DNA from: Acidobacteriaceae bacterium
GTDB lineage: Bacteria > Acidobacteriota > Terriglobia > Terriglobales > Acidobacteriaceae
DNA: 64,000 nucleotides
NCBI GenBank assembly: GCA_030041435.1
Contig: JASHNW010000042.1
Span: 62,001-126,000, forward strand
Direction: 5' to 3'
A model generated the notes under the pieces. It worked only from the letters and a program-made list of their open reading frames with translations, had not been told where the DNA came from and ran no database searches. Each line of letters opens with the position of its first letter. Positions within the stretch are counted from its first letter, which is position 1. The position numbers and the translations under genes were made by a program. Of the stretch, positions 24,845 to 34,488 are shown piece after piece.

Positions 24845-25144
24845 CCTCGGCGTGACTATGGCTGGTTCGCTTCGACCACAGGGCGCAGAGGTTAGGCACG
24901 GATAACGCGGGTCCTGAGCGAGCCAGAGACTTCCAGCGCAAATCGGTGGAAAAAGAAAAGCCAGGGGAGCGTAAGCGTCGCGCTGGAAAAGTCAATGAAT
25001 TGGATGGCAGCCGATGTTACCTAAGTACCACGACCGCACATAGGGCAGTTTGGAGAAGGTGGGTCCTCGATGGAGGGTCGGGTTTATATTAATTGCGACT
25101 TGAAGCGCATGATTGGTTTTGCGTAAGTCATGTGGGAGGCTGCA

Positions 25145-26698
25145 ATGGGCCCGACGCAATCCCGCATCACCTTCTCATCGTCATCCGCTGCAGCGGGTAC
25201 ACTTGCAGTTTCGTTGGGACTCATTCTGTGCGCGGGCTGCGGAGAGACAGGAACGACGGGTGGGCCGCGGACTGGAGGGGACACGACTGTTACGTTGCTC
25301 GTCTCCAGCACGGCCAACGATCAGGTGTCGCAATTCGCCTTGTTTTTGAATTCTCTAACGCTCATAAGTGATTCAGGGAGTACGGTCTCGCTGCTTCCGT
25401 CTCCGCAGCAGGTGGAGTTTATCCATTTGAACGGGCTGGCAGAGCCGCTCGTGACCGTGAGCGTGCCACAGGGTGTCTACGCGTCCGCTCTCGCGACAGT
25501 CGGCCATGCACAATTTGTGTGTGTGGCCTACAACCCGTCCATATCTGAGGGACTTGAGGAAAACAGCTTCACTTACGGATATACGCCTAATTCCCAGGTG
25601 ACCGTCAGCATGCCTGCGGGGTTGACCATTGCCGGCAGCAGCATGGGGCTGCTGCTCAACCTGGAAGTTCCCCGGTCGGAGAGCATGGTCTCCGACTCGT
25701 GCTCGGCAGCCAGTGCCGGCAGCGGCGTGACGTTCTCAATTACCCCGACGTTCTATCTGACGGGCTTCGCAATCTCGGCTCGGCCCACGAGTCCGGGGAC
25801 AGGGAAGTTGACAGCGCTTCATGGAGCCGTTGCTTCCCTGGGAACTGGCTCGACCACATTCACGGTCGCAGCGGCGGACGGTCCTGCCACCGAGACACTT
25901 AACCCCAGCGGCACCCAAATCACTTCAACGGGCGTCCTGTGGAATGTGCGTGTGACCGACGCCACCAATTATCAGGGCATTTCCGGCGTTGCCGATCTAA
26001 CGGTGGGTACCGCTGTGGAACTCGACGGGACGCTGCAACCCGATGGCTCGGTTTTGGCTACACGGGTCGAAGTGGAGGACGCCGACGCCGCTGGTTTGAG
26101 CGCCCTGAATGGGCCACTGGTGGAATCCGTCAGTTGGACGCCCGTTCTGGTGCAGCTCTCGCAGCAGTGGAGCGGTCCGCTGGCCGAAGTTGCGGGTGTT
26201 CCTTACTATGCGGGGAATTTTTGGGGCTTTGGCTACGACAGCGCTGTCTTTCAGACGTCAGGGCAGTTCGGCAACCTTCAGAATCTGCCCTTCCCTGCAA
26301 TCTTCAGTGCGGGGACCGCTGTCGCCGGACAGAGTGTCTCGCTCACGTCCCACGCGGCTTCAATGTCGGACCTTACGCCGGCCACCACGATTGCGCTGAC
26401 ACCACAGACGATTGATGGGACGGTCAGCGCAATTGCGCAGGAGGGAGAATTTACGGTGTATACCGTAACGCTGGCTCCGTACGACCTGTTTCCTACCCTC
26501 GCATTCAGCAATTCCTACCAAATCTCGCCGCTAACGAGCCCCGATACCGTGTTTGTTTATGCGGACAGCAGCACCCAGATGCTCAATACGGAATCTGCAG
26601 CGATCGGCGGTGTGCTGCGCTTCACGGGGCTGGTCTTCAACGACAATGGAACGCTGCGGATGGACTGCTCGCAGGTGACCGACGGCGTGCCGAAATAG
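25145..26698 (+). CDS. Lipoprotein with DUF4382-like and DUF5666-like domains
   Basis: 517 residues from ATG 25145, chosen because GGGAGG lies just upstream; an ATG at 25130 has no such site. A lipoprotein signal ends in the lipobox LCAGC. The N-terminal half ([23 protein letters not shown] and [13 protein letters not shown]) resembles DUF4382. The region around [21 protein letters not shown] resembles a DUF5666 strand pair. The protein is beta-rich and likely anchored in a membrane facing outward. No catalytic motif is visible. It is one of two genes in the insert flanked by pyrH repeats, and its stop lies 11 bases before the truncated pyrH copy. The domain names are from memory of the families and should be treated as likely, not certain. 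Confidence 0.7.
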   Translation: MGPTQSRITFSSSSAAAGTLAVSLGLILCAGCGETGTTGGPRTGGDTTVTLLVSSTANDQVSQFALFLNSLTLISDSGSTVSLLPSPQQVEFIHLNGLAEPLVTVSVPQGVYASALATVGHAQFVCVAYNPSISEGLEENSFTYGYTPNSQVTVSMPAGLTIAGSSMGLLLNLEVPRSESMVSDSCSAASAGSGVTFSITPTFYLTGFAISARPTSPGTGKLTALHGAVASLGTGSTTFTVAAADGPATETLNPSGTQITSTGVLWNVRVTDATNYQGISGVADLTVGTAVELDGTLQPDGSVLATRVEVEDADAAGLSALNGPLVESVSWTPVLVQLSQQWSGPLAEVAGVPYYAGNFWGFGYDSAVFQTSGQFGNLQNLPFPAIFSAGTAVAGQSVSLTSHAASMSDLTPATTIALTPQTIDGTVSAIAQEGEFTVYTVTLAPYDLFPTLAFSNSYQISPLTSPDTVFVYADSSTQMLNTESAAIGGVLRFTGLVFNDNGTLRMDCSQVTDGVPK

Positions 26699-26709
26699 TG
26701 GTACGCTTT

Positions 26710-26895
26710 GCGGGCCTGCTGGGCGACGCCGCGGAAGAAATTGCCGCCTCCGACGACGACGGCGATTTCGACGCCCATGGCGTGGACCTCGGCCAATTCG
26801 GCGCCGATTTCATGGATGCGGATGGGATCGACCCCAAAGCCGCGGCCCGCGGCCAGCGCCTCGCCGGAGAGCTTGAGAACGACGCGTTTGTACAT
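26710..26895 (-). pseudogene. pyrH: Truncated 5' copy of pyrH
   Basis: Contains the start codon (26895) and the first 62 codons of UMP kinase up to [12 protein letters not shown]. After that the frame runs into sequence antisense to the lipoprotein gene. The homologous block, with 24 upstream bases, is 26710-26919. Of seven differences from the intact gene, six are silent and one changes Val44 to Ile. A dead fragment decaying freely would not be expected to show mainly silent changes. The copies therefore probably diverged while both were functional, before the rearrangement. The fragment cannot make an active kinase. Confidence 0.88.
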
Positions 26896-27176
26896 GCCAT
26901 TTGAAGTATCGCATGGCAGGGAGCGGGGATAAACGGCACGATGGCGCCGCGGGTTACGGAAGGGGGAGATTCGGACTCGGGGAGCCGGCCGGGAGCCGGC
27001 CGGGGGCGGGAAGCAAACGTTTTCCTGGGTACCTGCGTCGGATATGTGACACAATCTGTTCCACAGCCCAAACTTCAGGGCTCCGACTTCACCCTCCGGC
27101 TCCCTCCAGGGCCCTGGCACCAAATCGCTGTTGGTTGCGTATCCCCGGTTGTCTCCCTGGTTTCGGAGGAACGTCG

Positions 27177-29600
27177 ATGCGGAATCTGCTGCAGAACCTG
27201 CGCTTCAGCCTGCGCATGCTGGGGCGCAAGCCCGGATTGACCATCACTGTGCTGCTGACCCTGGCGCTGGGCATCGGGGCGAACACGGCGATCTTCACGG
27301 TGGATTACGCGACGCTGCTGGCGCCGCTTCCCTACCCCCACCCGGATCAGCTGGTGATGGTGTGGTCGAAAATCCAGAGCTATCACAACGGGGTGGCGGC
27401 GGGCGACTTCACGGACTGGAAGAACCAGAACACCGTGTTCCAGGACCTGTGCGCGTGGAGCGGGCAGAGCTTCAACATCGCGACGAAGGATCAGCCGGAG
27501 TATCTGAATGCGATGGCCGCTTCCTACGGAATGCTGCAGATGGAGGGCGAGCCGTTATTCCTGGGGCGGTATTTTCTGCCGGAAGAAGGGGTGGCGGGGC
27601 ACGATCATGTGGTGATTCTGACGCACAAGCTGTGGGCGAAGCTGGGATCGAACCTGAACATCGTCGGAACGACGCTGCGTCTGGACGGGCAGCCCTACAC
27701 GGTGGTGGGAGTGCAGCAGCCGGGATTGTACGACCGGATGGGTGCGCAGATGACGGTGCCGCTGGTGTTCAAGCCGGAACAGATCAATCACGATTTTCAC
27801 TGGCTGCTGGTGATGGGGCGGCTGAAGCCAGGGGTGACGATCCGGCAGGCGCAACAGAATATGGACGCGGTGACGGCGCATATCGCGCAGGTGTATCCGA
27901 GGAGCGATAAGGGCTGGGGGGCGTATGTAGAACCGCTGAAGAACGACTTTCTGCCCAAAGAGCGGATCCAGATGCTGTGGCTGCTGCTGGGGGCGGTGGG
28001 ATTTGTGCTGCTGATCGCGTGCGTGAACGTGGCCAACCTGCTGCTGGCGCGGGGCATGACGCGGCAGAAGGAACTGGCGGTGCGGAGCGCAGTGGGGGCA
28101 TCGCGCAAGACGATTTTCGGACAGCTCCTGACGGAGAGCGTGGTGCTGGCGCTGGCCGGGGGCGCGCTGGGCGTGGGCGTGGGGTACGGGATGCTGCAGG
28201 GGCTGATTGCGGCGATGCCGGAGAACACGCTGCCGAGCGAGGCGAAGCTGACACTGAATATTCCGATCCTGCTGTTCACGCTGCTGGCGACGACGCTGGC
28301 CGGGCTGGCAGCGGGTTCGGTACCGGCGTGGTACGCGTCGCGCGTGGATCCGGGCGAGGCACTGAAGGAGGGCGGGCGCACGGGAACGAGCGCGGGGAAG
28401 CACCGGCTGAGGCGGGGGCTGGTGGTGGGGGAGTTCACGCTGGCGCTGGTGCTGCTGGCGGGAGCCGGCCTCGCGATCCACAGCTTCTGGAATCTGACGC
28501 GGGTGGATCTGGGGGTGAAGACGGACCACGTGCTGACGTTCTTTTTGCCGGTCCCGGATCAGCGGTCGAAGGACCCGGTCGAGATCACGAATTATTTTCG
28601 GGATATTCTTTCGCGGATCGATGCGGTGCCGGGGGTGGAACATGCGGCGGCGATGACGGGCATGCCGCTGTATGGGGCGGGGTTTGGGATGCCGTTCACG
28701 ATTGTGGGCGGGCCGACGTATGCGGATCCATCGCAGCGGCCAGACACAGGATTCGGGATGGTGACGCCGGATTATTTTCAGACGTTCGGGATTCACCTGA
28801 TACGAGGGCGGGAACTGAACGATGGGGACACGGCGGCGAGTGTGAAGGTTGCAGTAGTGAACGAGGATTTCGTGAAGAAGTGGCTGAAGGGGAAAGATCC
28901 GCTGCGGACGCGGATTGCGGTGGAGCAGCTGATTCCGGGGGTGCAAAATCTGGGGCCCTACCAGGAATGGCAGATTGTGGGGGTGTATCACAACGTGCAT
29001 GCGGCGGATCAGCGCGAAGACCGGCCGGAGATGCTGATTCCGTTCTGGCAGATTCCATGGCCGCAGGCGGGATTTGGAGTGCGGACGTCGGAGGACCCGC
29101 TTTCGATGCAGAAGAGCATTGCGGCGGCGGTGCATTCGGTGGATCCGGAGATTGCGCTGGCGCAGCCGGAGTCGCTGGACCAGATCCGGGAAGATACGAT
29201 GGCGAACGAGCGGTTCACGCTGATTTTGTTTGGGTGCTTTGCCGCGGTGGCGCTGTTTTTGGCAGTGCTGGGGATTTATGGGGTGATGGCGTTCAGCGTG
29301 GCACAGCGGTCGCATGAGATTGCGCTGCGCATGGCGCTGGGGGCTACGCGCGGCCGGGTGGTGGCGCTGGTGGTGGGCGAGGGCGCGGTGCTGGCGGGCA
29401 TGGGGCTGGCGCTCGGTTTGGTGGGCGCGTACTTTGTGGGGCGCGCGATGCAGAGCATGCTGTTTGGGGTGCGGGCGCTGGATGTGACGGCATTCCTGGC
29501 GGTGGGGTCGGTGCTGATCGCGTCGGCGCTGCTGGCGAGTTATCTGCCGGCGCGGCGGGCGGCGTCGATTCATCCGATGGAGGTGCTGCGGACGGAATGA
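27177..29600 (+). CDS. Orphan ABC transporter permease of the MacB/FtsX type
   Basis: 807 residues from ATG 27177, preceded by GGAGGA at 27165-27170; the frame is open further upstream but reads as non-coding, low-complexity sequence. The N-terminus has the family opening ([23 protein letters not shown], first membrane helix, then ANTAIF) and a MacB-like periplasmic domain. An FtsX domain with three helices follows (around 280-420, including [12 protein letters not shown]), then a second periplasmic domain and a second FtsX domain ([14 protein letters not shown]; final [16 protein letters not shown]). This duplicated architecture without an ATPase partner is common in acidobacteria. No ATP-binding gene is adjacent. 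Substrate and role are unknown. Confidence 0.88.
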   Translation: MRNLLQNLRFSLRMLGRKPGLTITVLLTLALGIGANTAIFTVDYATLLAPLPYPHPDQLVMVWSKIQSYHNGVAAGDFTDWKNQNTVFQDLCAWSGQSFNIATKDQPEYLNAMAASYGMLQMEGEPLFLGRYFLPEEGVAGHDHVVILTHKLWAKLGSNLNIVGTTLRLDGQPYTVVGVQQPGLYDRMGAQMTVPLVFKPEQINHDFHWLLVMGRLKPGVTIRQAQQNMDAVTAHIAQVYPRSDKGWGAYVEPLKNDFLPKERIQMLWLLLGAVGFVLLIACVNVANLLLARGMTRQKELAVRSAVGASRKTIFGQLLTESVVLALAGGALGVGVGYGMLQGLIAAMPENTLPSEAKLTLNIPILLFTLLATTLAGLAAGSVPAWYASRVDPGEALKEGGRTGTSAGKHRLRRGLVVGEFTLALVLLAGAGLAIHSFWNLTRVDLGVKTDHVLTFFLPVPDQRSKDPVEITNYFRDILSRIDAVPGVEHAAAMTGMPLYGAGFGMPFTIVGGPTYADPSQRPDTGFGMVTPDYFQTFGIHLIRGRELNDGDTAASVKVAVVNEDFVKKWLKGKDPLRTRIAVEQLIPGVQNLGPYQEWQIVGVYHNVHAADQREDRPEMLIPFWQIPWPQAGFGVRTSEDPLSMQKSIAAAVHSVDPEIALAQPESLDQIREDTMANERFTLILFGCFAAVALFLAVLGIYGVMAFSVAQRSHEIALRMALGATRGRVVALVVGEGAVLAGMGLALGLVGAYFVGRAMQSMLFGVRALDVTAFLAVGSVLIASALLASYLPARRAASIHPMEVLRTE

Positions 29601-29658
29601 TGCCTGGCGCTGCGACGACGCTGCGGCATCCGGCCGCGCATCGTATGAGGACTTGAGA

Positions 29659-30186
29659 TTAATCCGGGACGCCGGTTTGGCCGGAGCCGTAGTCGTGGTT
29701 GTGGGCGCTGCTTTCGGGGTCGTGGACCCAGTGGGCGAGGCGCTTGCCGTTGACTTCGATGCGGACGAGGTCGAGCTCGCCGTGATCGTAGTCGGCGATC
29801 ATCATGCGCATGGCGGCGCCGTCGGGCTGCGCGTAGATGACGTTGAGCACGCCCGAGCGGCTGCGCTCTTTGACGAAAGGCTGCCAAGCGCTGCCGAGGG
29901 TGTCGCTGACCAGCTTTTCGAGGTCGTCGGGGTCGGGTGCAGCGGCAAGGTGATCGAACTCGGCAACCTTCATGCCCCTGACGCCTCCGCCGGACGCGGT
30001 CCAGGCGCAGAAACTGACGAAGCCCATGAGGGGAACGCGGTCGGCGTGGGTGGAGTAGCGCTGTTCGACGGCGGAGACGACCGAATCGAAGTCATGGTTC
30101 GAAGCGGCGCGGGCGGTGATGGGAAGCAGGACGGCGGCGGCGGTAAGAACGATCGCCGCGGGGACGGCAACGATGGCGATCCTCAT
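29659..30186 (-). CDS. Small exported protein, DUF4252-like
   Basis: 175 residues with a signal peptide (IAIVAVPAAIVLTAAAVLLPITARA). The mature part has GMKVAEFDHLA, WQPFVKERSRSGVLNVIYAQPDG and a region near MIADYDHGELDLVRIEVNG. These match, in order, blocks of the neighbouring DUF4252 protein (EWSPMVKERSKGG, MFVLNAEPKELNFVYIDG), so I read it as a divergent paralogue. Its start overlaps the stop of that gene (30183-30186). It is the last gene of a sigma / anti-sigma / DUF4252 / DUF4252-like operon. The function is unknown; it may be an envelope component under that sigma factor. Confidence 0.7.
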   Translation of the reverse strand: MRIAIVAVPAAIVLTAAAVLLPITARAASNHDFDSVVSAVEQRYSTHADRVPLMGFVSFCAWTASGGGVRGMKVAEFDHLAAAPDPDDLEKLVSDTLGSAWQPFVKERSRSGVLNVIYAQPDGAAMRMMIADYDHGELDLVRIEVNGKRLAHWVHDPESSAHNHDYGSGQTGVPD

Positions 30187-30797
30187 TGCGGACCTTCTTT
30201 CTGCGACTTATCTTTCGATTTCTGCTCAGCTTTCTGGTCAGCTTTTTGCGCGGCTTTGCCGTTGACGGCGGGGATGCCGAAGTTGCCGCTGATGTCGGAG
30301 AGATCTTCGGGGCGGATGGGGCCGTCGATGTAGACGAAGTTCAGTTCTTTGGGCTCGGCATTGAGGACGAACATGCCCTGGACTTCGCCGTTGACGAGCT
30401 TCATGTAGACGTCGGAGTCGTCGGAGCCGCCCTTCGAGCGCTCTTTGACCATGGGGCTCCACTCGGAAGTCTGGAACTGGCTGCGAATGGCGGCGAGATC
30501 TTCCGGCGTGTACTGGCCGGGCTTGTCGAACTCGTAGGTGCGAACATAGACGCCGTTCAGTTTGGAGACGATGCGCTTCCCTTCCGCGTCGTCTTTGTCA
30601 TTCATGAAGTGCGTGGCGAAGTCGAGCATCTTGCGGTCGAGCGTGACCTCGGTGTAATCGGAGGCGCGCGCGGCGAGCTGCTTTTCAATCGTGACCGGGA
30701 AGGGGTTTTGATCGGATTGCGCGCGGACGGGCAAGGCGGTGAAGGCAAGCAAGGATGCCAGTCCGGCTGCAATTTTGTTCCAGTGCCTGTTCATCAA
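30183..30797 (-). CDS. Exported DUF4252 protein
   Basis: 204 residues. A signal peptide (IAAGLASLLAFTALPVRAQ) is followed by a mixed alpha/beta domain with DRKMLDFATHFM, KLNGVYVRTYEFDKPGQYT, WSPMVKERSKGGSDDSDVYMKL and LNFVYIDGPI, as in the DUF4252 family. A Lys/Gln-rich tail of about 30 residues ends the protein. In many genomes DUF4252 genes follow an ECF sigma factor and its anti-sigma gene, as here, with 45 bases to the anti-sigma stop. The role is not established; it is likely an envelope-facing target of the sigma factor. Confidence 0.8.
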   Translation of the reverse strand: MMNRHWNKIAAGLASLLAFTALPVRAQSDQNPFPVTIEKQLAARASDYTEVTLDRKMLDFATHFMNDKDDAEGKRIVSKLNGVYVRTYEFDKPGQYTPEDLAAIRSQFQTSEWSPMVKERSKGGSDDSDVYMKLVNGEVQGMFVLNAEPKELNFVYIDGPIRPEDLSDISGNFGIPAVNGKAAQKADQKAEQKSKDKSQKEGPQ

Positions 30798-30842
30798 TGG
30801 TCCTCTTTCTCCCTGTAGATTCCGATCTTTCGAGCCGGTTGG

Positions 30843-31232
30843 CTACGGCGTGAGATCGATGGTGTGACTGCTCTTCCCGGCGTGGTCCGAAGCGCTGCCG
30901 TCCGGCTGATTGACTTTCTGCTGCACCTGATTGAGCGTGGAACCGGCAATGTGCAGCGCGAGGATGACCTGATCGCGGGCGCGCTCGCCGGCGATGCGCT
31001 GCTGGCGATTGTGCTCGAGGCCGCCGAGAACGGTGACGGCAACGAGGGCGGCGATGAAGGCCCAGCTCCATGCCGGGTTCCACAGGGACTGCCAGCGAGA
31101 GCGCGGTTTGCGCGCAGCCGGAAGGCGTGCCATGAGGCGGTCGGCAAAGCCCGTGGGCGCGGAGCGAGCGCGCAACTGATTGCTCAGTTCCCTTTCGAAA
31201 TCGTCGGTCCCTCTGTCGATACGGTCAACCAC
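30843..31232 (-). CDS. Putative anti-sigma factor, single membrane helix
   Basis: 129 residues. The cytoplasmic N-terminal part (about 1-50) is charged and helical (DDFERELSNQLRARSAPTGFADRLMARLPA). One membrane helix follows (WSWAFIAALVAVTVLGGL), then a short outer segment with AGERARDQVILALHIAGSTLNQVQQKVNQ. There is no zinc HxxxCxxC motif. The start overlaps the stop of the ECF sigma gene by eight bases, a typical arrangement for a sigma factor and its membrane anti-sigma partner. The call rests on position and topology, not on a recognised domain. Confidence 0.7.
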   Translation of the reverse strand: MVDRIDRGTDDFERELSNQLRARSAPTGFADRLMARLPAARKPRSRWQSLWNPAWSWAFIAALVAVTVLGGLEHNRQQRIAGERARDQVILALHIAGSTLNQVQQKVNQPDGSASDHAGKSSHTIDLTP

Positions 31233-31740
31233 GGCTGTACTCCTTTAATGTCCTTTGCGCCTTCTCGCGCAGCAATTTGAGGGCGCGCTGCAAATGGCTT
31301 CTGACGGTCGCCAGGGGCATGCCGAGCTCGATGGCGATGTCTTCCGGCTCCAGGTCTTCCTGGTAGCGCAACAGCATGACGGAACGCTGCGCGGGAGGCA
31401 GAGTGAGCAACAACTGCTCCACGCGGTTGAGCAGGGGGATGACCTCCCTGATGGCTGGGCGCAGGCCCATGCCGTCTTTGTATTCCTCCGCAACCGTGTC
31501 GGCGCGAGCAGCGCGGCGGCGCAATGCGTCGGTGGCGCGGTGACAGGCGACGCGGCGGAGCCACGCGGTGACGTGTTCCTCCGACTCGATGCGGCGCAGC
31601 GTGCGGTGCAGCTCGAGGAAGACGTCCTGGGCTACTTCTTCCGCCGCTCCGCTGTCGCCGAGGATGCGGAAAGCGATGGAGAAGACACGCCCCTGATGGC
31701 GTTCCACGATAGCTCGAAATTGCTGCGGCGACTCGTCCAA
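31225..31740 (-). CDS. ECF RNA polymerase sigma factor
   Basis: 171 residues from TTG 31740; the frame is open far upstream, but that part is Arg/Pro-rich shadow of the next operon. Region 2 is FRAIVERHQGRVFSIAFRILGD, AEEVAQDVFLELHR and TAWLRRVACHRATDALRR. Region 4 is LPPAQRSVMLLRYQEDLEPEDIAIELGMP followed by ATVRSHLQRALKLLREK. It heads an operon with a membrane anti-sigma factor and two exported DUF4252-type proteins. It probably directs transcription of its own operon in response to envelope signals, as ECF factors usually do. The non-ATG start is uncertain by a few codons. Confidence 0.88.
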   Translation of the reverse strand: MDESPQQFRAIVERHQGRVFSIAFRILGDSGAAEEVAQDVFLELHRTLRRIESEEHVTAWLRRVACHRATDALRRRAARADTVAEEYKDGMGLRPAIREVIPLLNRVEQLLLTLPPAQRSVMLLRYQEDLEPEDIAIELGMPLATVRSHLQRALKLLREKAQRTLKEYSRG

Positions 31741-31883
31741 CGGGGAGCGTCCTCGATCGCTGTACCCGCATATACGCAAAATGGGGCGCCCGAAGATGCA
31801 GAAAGTTTGAGGTGGGGCTGAAATTTTCCAGAGGAGCGGTTCAGAATGTGTGAAAACTGGGCGGCTCGGGGCGGAGGGGCGGT

Positions 31884-32591
31884 TCAGGATTTGTGGCGGC
31901 GGATGGCGTCGGCGAGAGAGCCCAGGAGCAGGCCGAGCAGCGCACTGGAAGCCACGACGGATCCGTGCCACACGATGATGTGAATGGCTGCGAGGTTGGG
32001 GCAGTGGAGCTCGAGCATGCCCAGTCCGGTAAGGCCGGCGAGGGTGCCGGCGGCGAGGCCGGCTTTGGCCCAGGAGAGGATCAGTCCGCGGCGGAGAACC
32101 CAAAGGAGCAGCAGGCCCGAGGGGATGGCAACGGCCAGGCCGGCCACCAGGCAGGGAATGCCCTGCTGCGCGAAGTTGCTGGTGCCGTAACCGCTGAAGA
32201 GCAAGGAAGCGAGGAGAGGAAATCCGATCACGGCGGCGCCGAGAGCGAGTGCCCCGATGCGAACTCCGGCGCCGGGACGCATTTCGCGCGCGCAGGCGAC
32301 GGCCGCCAGAATAGCGATGAGGGACAGCGCGCCATAGATGAGGCCGCGCTGGAGGGGGCTGAGGACGTGGATGCCAACCAGTCCAAGAAGCGAGGCCGCG
32401 AGGATCGCAAGGGCGAAGAAGACGGCCAGGAAAAGAGCGACGATCTTTGCCTGAGAGGCGAGCGGACGCACCGGGCGCAGGCGAGTGAGGATGACGGCTT
32501 TGACCTGCGCGACCTGGGCGGACGTGTCCTCCTGCGACTGCACGGGCTGAGCAGCGCGCGAGAAGATCTCGTCCATGTCGTCGCGGTTCAC
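31884..32591 (-). CDS. NrsF-like (DUF1109) six-helix anti-sigma protein
   Basis: 235 residues with six predicted membrane helices after a short cytoplasmic start (DEIFSRAAQPVQ). The C-terminal Cys/His pattern ELHCPNLAAIHIIVWHGSVV is characteristic of NrsF-like negative regulators of ECF sigma factors (Cys and two His in the last helices). Its ATG overlaps the stop of the preceding sigma gene (ATGA at 32588-32591). It therefore most likely holds that sigma factor at the membrane and releases it on stress; the conserved Cys suggests redox or metal sensing. The family assignment is from motif recall. Confidence 0.8.
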   Translation of the reverse strand: MNRDDMDEIFSRAAQPVQSQEDTSAQVAQVKAVILTRLRPVRPLASQAKIVALFLAVFFALAILAASLLGLVGIHVLSPLQRGLIYGALSLIAILAAVACAREMRPGAGVRIGALALGAAVIGFPLLASLLFSGYGTSNFAQQGIPCLVAGLAVAIPSGLLLLWVLRRGLILSWAKAGLAAGTLAGLTGLGMLELHCPNLAAIHIIVWHGSVVASSALLGLLLGSLADAIRRHKS

Positions 32592-33229
32592 CGGCTTCTG
32601 ACTCCGGGGCGCAGCAGGTCGCGCAACCTGTCATAGGCCCTATGGACTTTTTGCTTTACCGATCCGACCGTCGAGGCGGTTGCGCGAGCCACCTCTTCAA
32701 TTGTCATACCGGAGATTTTGAGCATCACGATTACTTCGCGCTGGCTGGGGGGAAGCTTGGCCAAAATGGCGTGGAGGTCGAGTCCCTCGCGGGAAACGCG
32801 TGGGTCATGGGTTGGCGGTTCCGGCAGCAGATCCATGGGCTGCTCGCGAAACTCGATGCGGCGGATTCTGCGGCCGGCATCGAGACGGACATGCCGCGCA
32901 ATGGCGAAGACCCAGGGACGCAGGGGGGCGCCAGGCCGATACGTGTGACGGCCGCGATGAATGCGCATCCAGGTCTCCTGTGTGAGGTCCTCAGCCAGGC
33001 TGCGGCTTGCGCCCTGAGCCAGAAAATAGCGCAGCAGCAGGGGTGTGAGCCTCTCAATGAGAGCCCCTGCGGCGACCTCATCGCCGAGCTGATAGCCGCA
33101 CATTAACGGCTCCAGCTCGGGATGCGGCGCGGTTTCGTCTGCTTGAATCGGTGTTCCGATATGCTCCTGCACCTGCACGAAGAGAGAATGAGTCCCAAGG
33201 TTACATGGATGTTTGGGCGCGCGGCGCAC
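32588..33229 (-). CDS. ECF RNA polymerase sigma factor paired with NrsF-like protein
   Basis: Up to 213 residues from GTG 33229. A later ATG at 33103 (with GGAG upstream) would give 171 residues, but the preceding ELEPLM is often part of the region 2 start, so the true start is unsure. Region 2 is AGALIERLTPLLLRYFL, AEDLTQETWMRIHRGR and RPWVFAIARHVRLDAGRR. Region 4 is LAKLPPSQREVIVMLKISGMTIEEVA, then GSVKQKVHRAYDRLRDLL. Coupled by ATGA overlap to the NrsF-like anti-sigma gene. It is a second, independent sigma module next to the one at 31225-31740. Confidence 0.88.
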   Translation of the reverse strand: MRRAPKHPCNLGTHSLFVQVQEHIGTPIQADETAPHPELEPLMCGYQLGDEVAAGALIERLTPLLLRYFLAQGASRSLAEDLTQETWMRIHRGRHTYRPGAPLRPWVFAIARHVRLDAGRRIRRIEFREQPMDLLPEPPTHDPRVSREGLDLHAILAKLPPSQREVIVMLKISGMTIEEVARATASTVGSVKQKVHRAYDRLRDLLRPGVRSR

Positions 33230-33297
33230 GCTGCGCGGGAAAGACTGCGCCGCAGGAACGAGGCAGCGACCAATTAATTGGCGAACCGGGCCACGAA

Positions 33298-34317
33298 CTA
33301 ATTATCCGGGCGCGATATGGCGACACCATTGGCAGCGCCGGCGATGGTGACCACGGAGAGCGGCGTGAGATTGCCGTCGGGATCGACGCTGAAGTTTGTG
33401 AGGTGAGAAATGGAACCGGCGCCATCGATCACAGCCGCAAGGCCGGCGCGATAGGTAATGTCCGTCGGGTCGCCCTGGAACGTCGCGGCCACAGCTGCAT
33501 CCTGAATGATTTTCTGCCCATGGACGACATAGCGGGAGACGCTCATGCTGGGCGAATTGGACGAGAAGAGGTACGGACCGTCCAGAGCCAGCCAGCAGGG
33601 AGCGCTCTGCGTACCCGATCCGGTGGTGGTGAGGACCGCGTCGTTGCGCACGAGACTGATTTCGTTGGCATGGGCGATGGTGACGTACGCCTCGTTGTCA
33701 CGGGTCACCAGGCCGAAGGGAGTATTCACGTTCGAAGGAATATTGGAGACCATCGCCGGGGTTCCGGTGACGGCGCCGTCCGCGGTCAGATTGACGGTTT
33801 CGATCGCGTTGCTCTTCTCAGTAAGGATGAGCTGAGTGGCGAGCACGCCGACCTGGGCCGCGGAGCCGTCGCCGATGAGGAGGCTGGCGACGCCATCCGC
33901 AGTGGGACTGATGCCGAAGTCCCAGATGGCATGGGATTCGATGCTGGTGGCTCCGAGGATGTAGAGATGATTGTGGCCGAAGGCGACGCTGACCGGGCCG
34001 GAGACGCTGGAAACGATCTGATCGCGCGTGAAGGCGTCGTCGCGGCGGCGGAAGATGGAAACGTCGGTCGAGCCGAAGTTGACGACGGCCAGCCGGTCGC
34101 GATCCTGCGCGATGCCGCCGGCATTGCCGCTGACTCCACCTTTACCGCCGGTAGCGACGGTCTGGAGCAGCTTGCCGGCGGTGTTGTAGACCAGCAGGTC
34201 ATTCGTTGCGGCATTCGAGGCGGTTACGACGAGGGTTTGCTGCTGCCTCTGCTGGGCACCCGCACCGAATGCCATCCCGCACAGAAGCGCGGCACAGACG
34301 TAGTGGACGATCTTCAT
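33298..34317 (-). CDS. Exported seven-bladed-propeller-like protein
   Basis: 339 residues. A signal peptide (IVHYVCAALLCGMAFGAGAQ) precedes repeated beta-blades: NDLLVYNTAGKLLQTVATGG, RLAVVNFGSTDVSIFRR, PVSVAFGHNHLYILG, PFGLVTRDNEAYVTIAHANEIS and PCWLALDGPYLFSSN. This resembles the lactonase/YVTN propeller group, but catalytic residues of a lactonase are not evident, so no enzyme activity is claimed. It lies 68 bases upstream of the sigma gene at 32588-33229 on the same strand and 171 bases after the caspase-like gene. Either could share its transcript. Confidence 0.7.
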   Translation of the reverse strand: MKIVHYVCAALLCGMAFGAGAQQRQQQTLVVTASNAATNDLLVYNTAGKLLQTVATGGKGGVSGNAGGIAQDRDRLAVVNFGSTDVSIFRRRDDAFTRDQIVSSVSGPVSVAFGHNHLYILGATSIESHAIWDFGISPTADGVASLLIGDGSAAQVGVLATQLILTEKSNAIETVNLTADGAVTGTPAMVSNIPSNVNTPFGLVTRDNEAYVTIAHANEISLVRNDAVLTTTGSGTQSAPCWLALDGPYLFSSNSPSMSVSRYVVHGQKIIQDAAVAATFQGDPTDITYRAGLAAVIDGAGSISHLTNFSVDPDGNLTPLSVVTIAGAANGVAISRPDN

Positions 34318-34488
34318 GTTCTTTTCCCCCTTTGTCGGTCGTTGCCATCCGGCCTCGGCGCGTGGTCCCCGGGGTGCCTCAGCCGCGGGTCGGGATGGTT
34401 CAATGCAGGTTCGATCCAGGCGGGAGAAAAGTCACGGTGCCGGGTGATTTTTTTGTGGAATTCTGTTGGGCGGCTGCCGGGATTTGCG

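Noticed and set aside
27555-29573. 672-residue minus-strand frame opposite the permease gene
   Set aside because: Composed almost wholly of His, Arg, Gln and Pro; compositional shadow.
31740-32634. N-terminal extension of the ECF sigma frame up to 32634
   Set aside because: The extension is antisense/out-of-frame to the NrsF-like gene, and the sigma domain begins just after TTG 31740.
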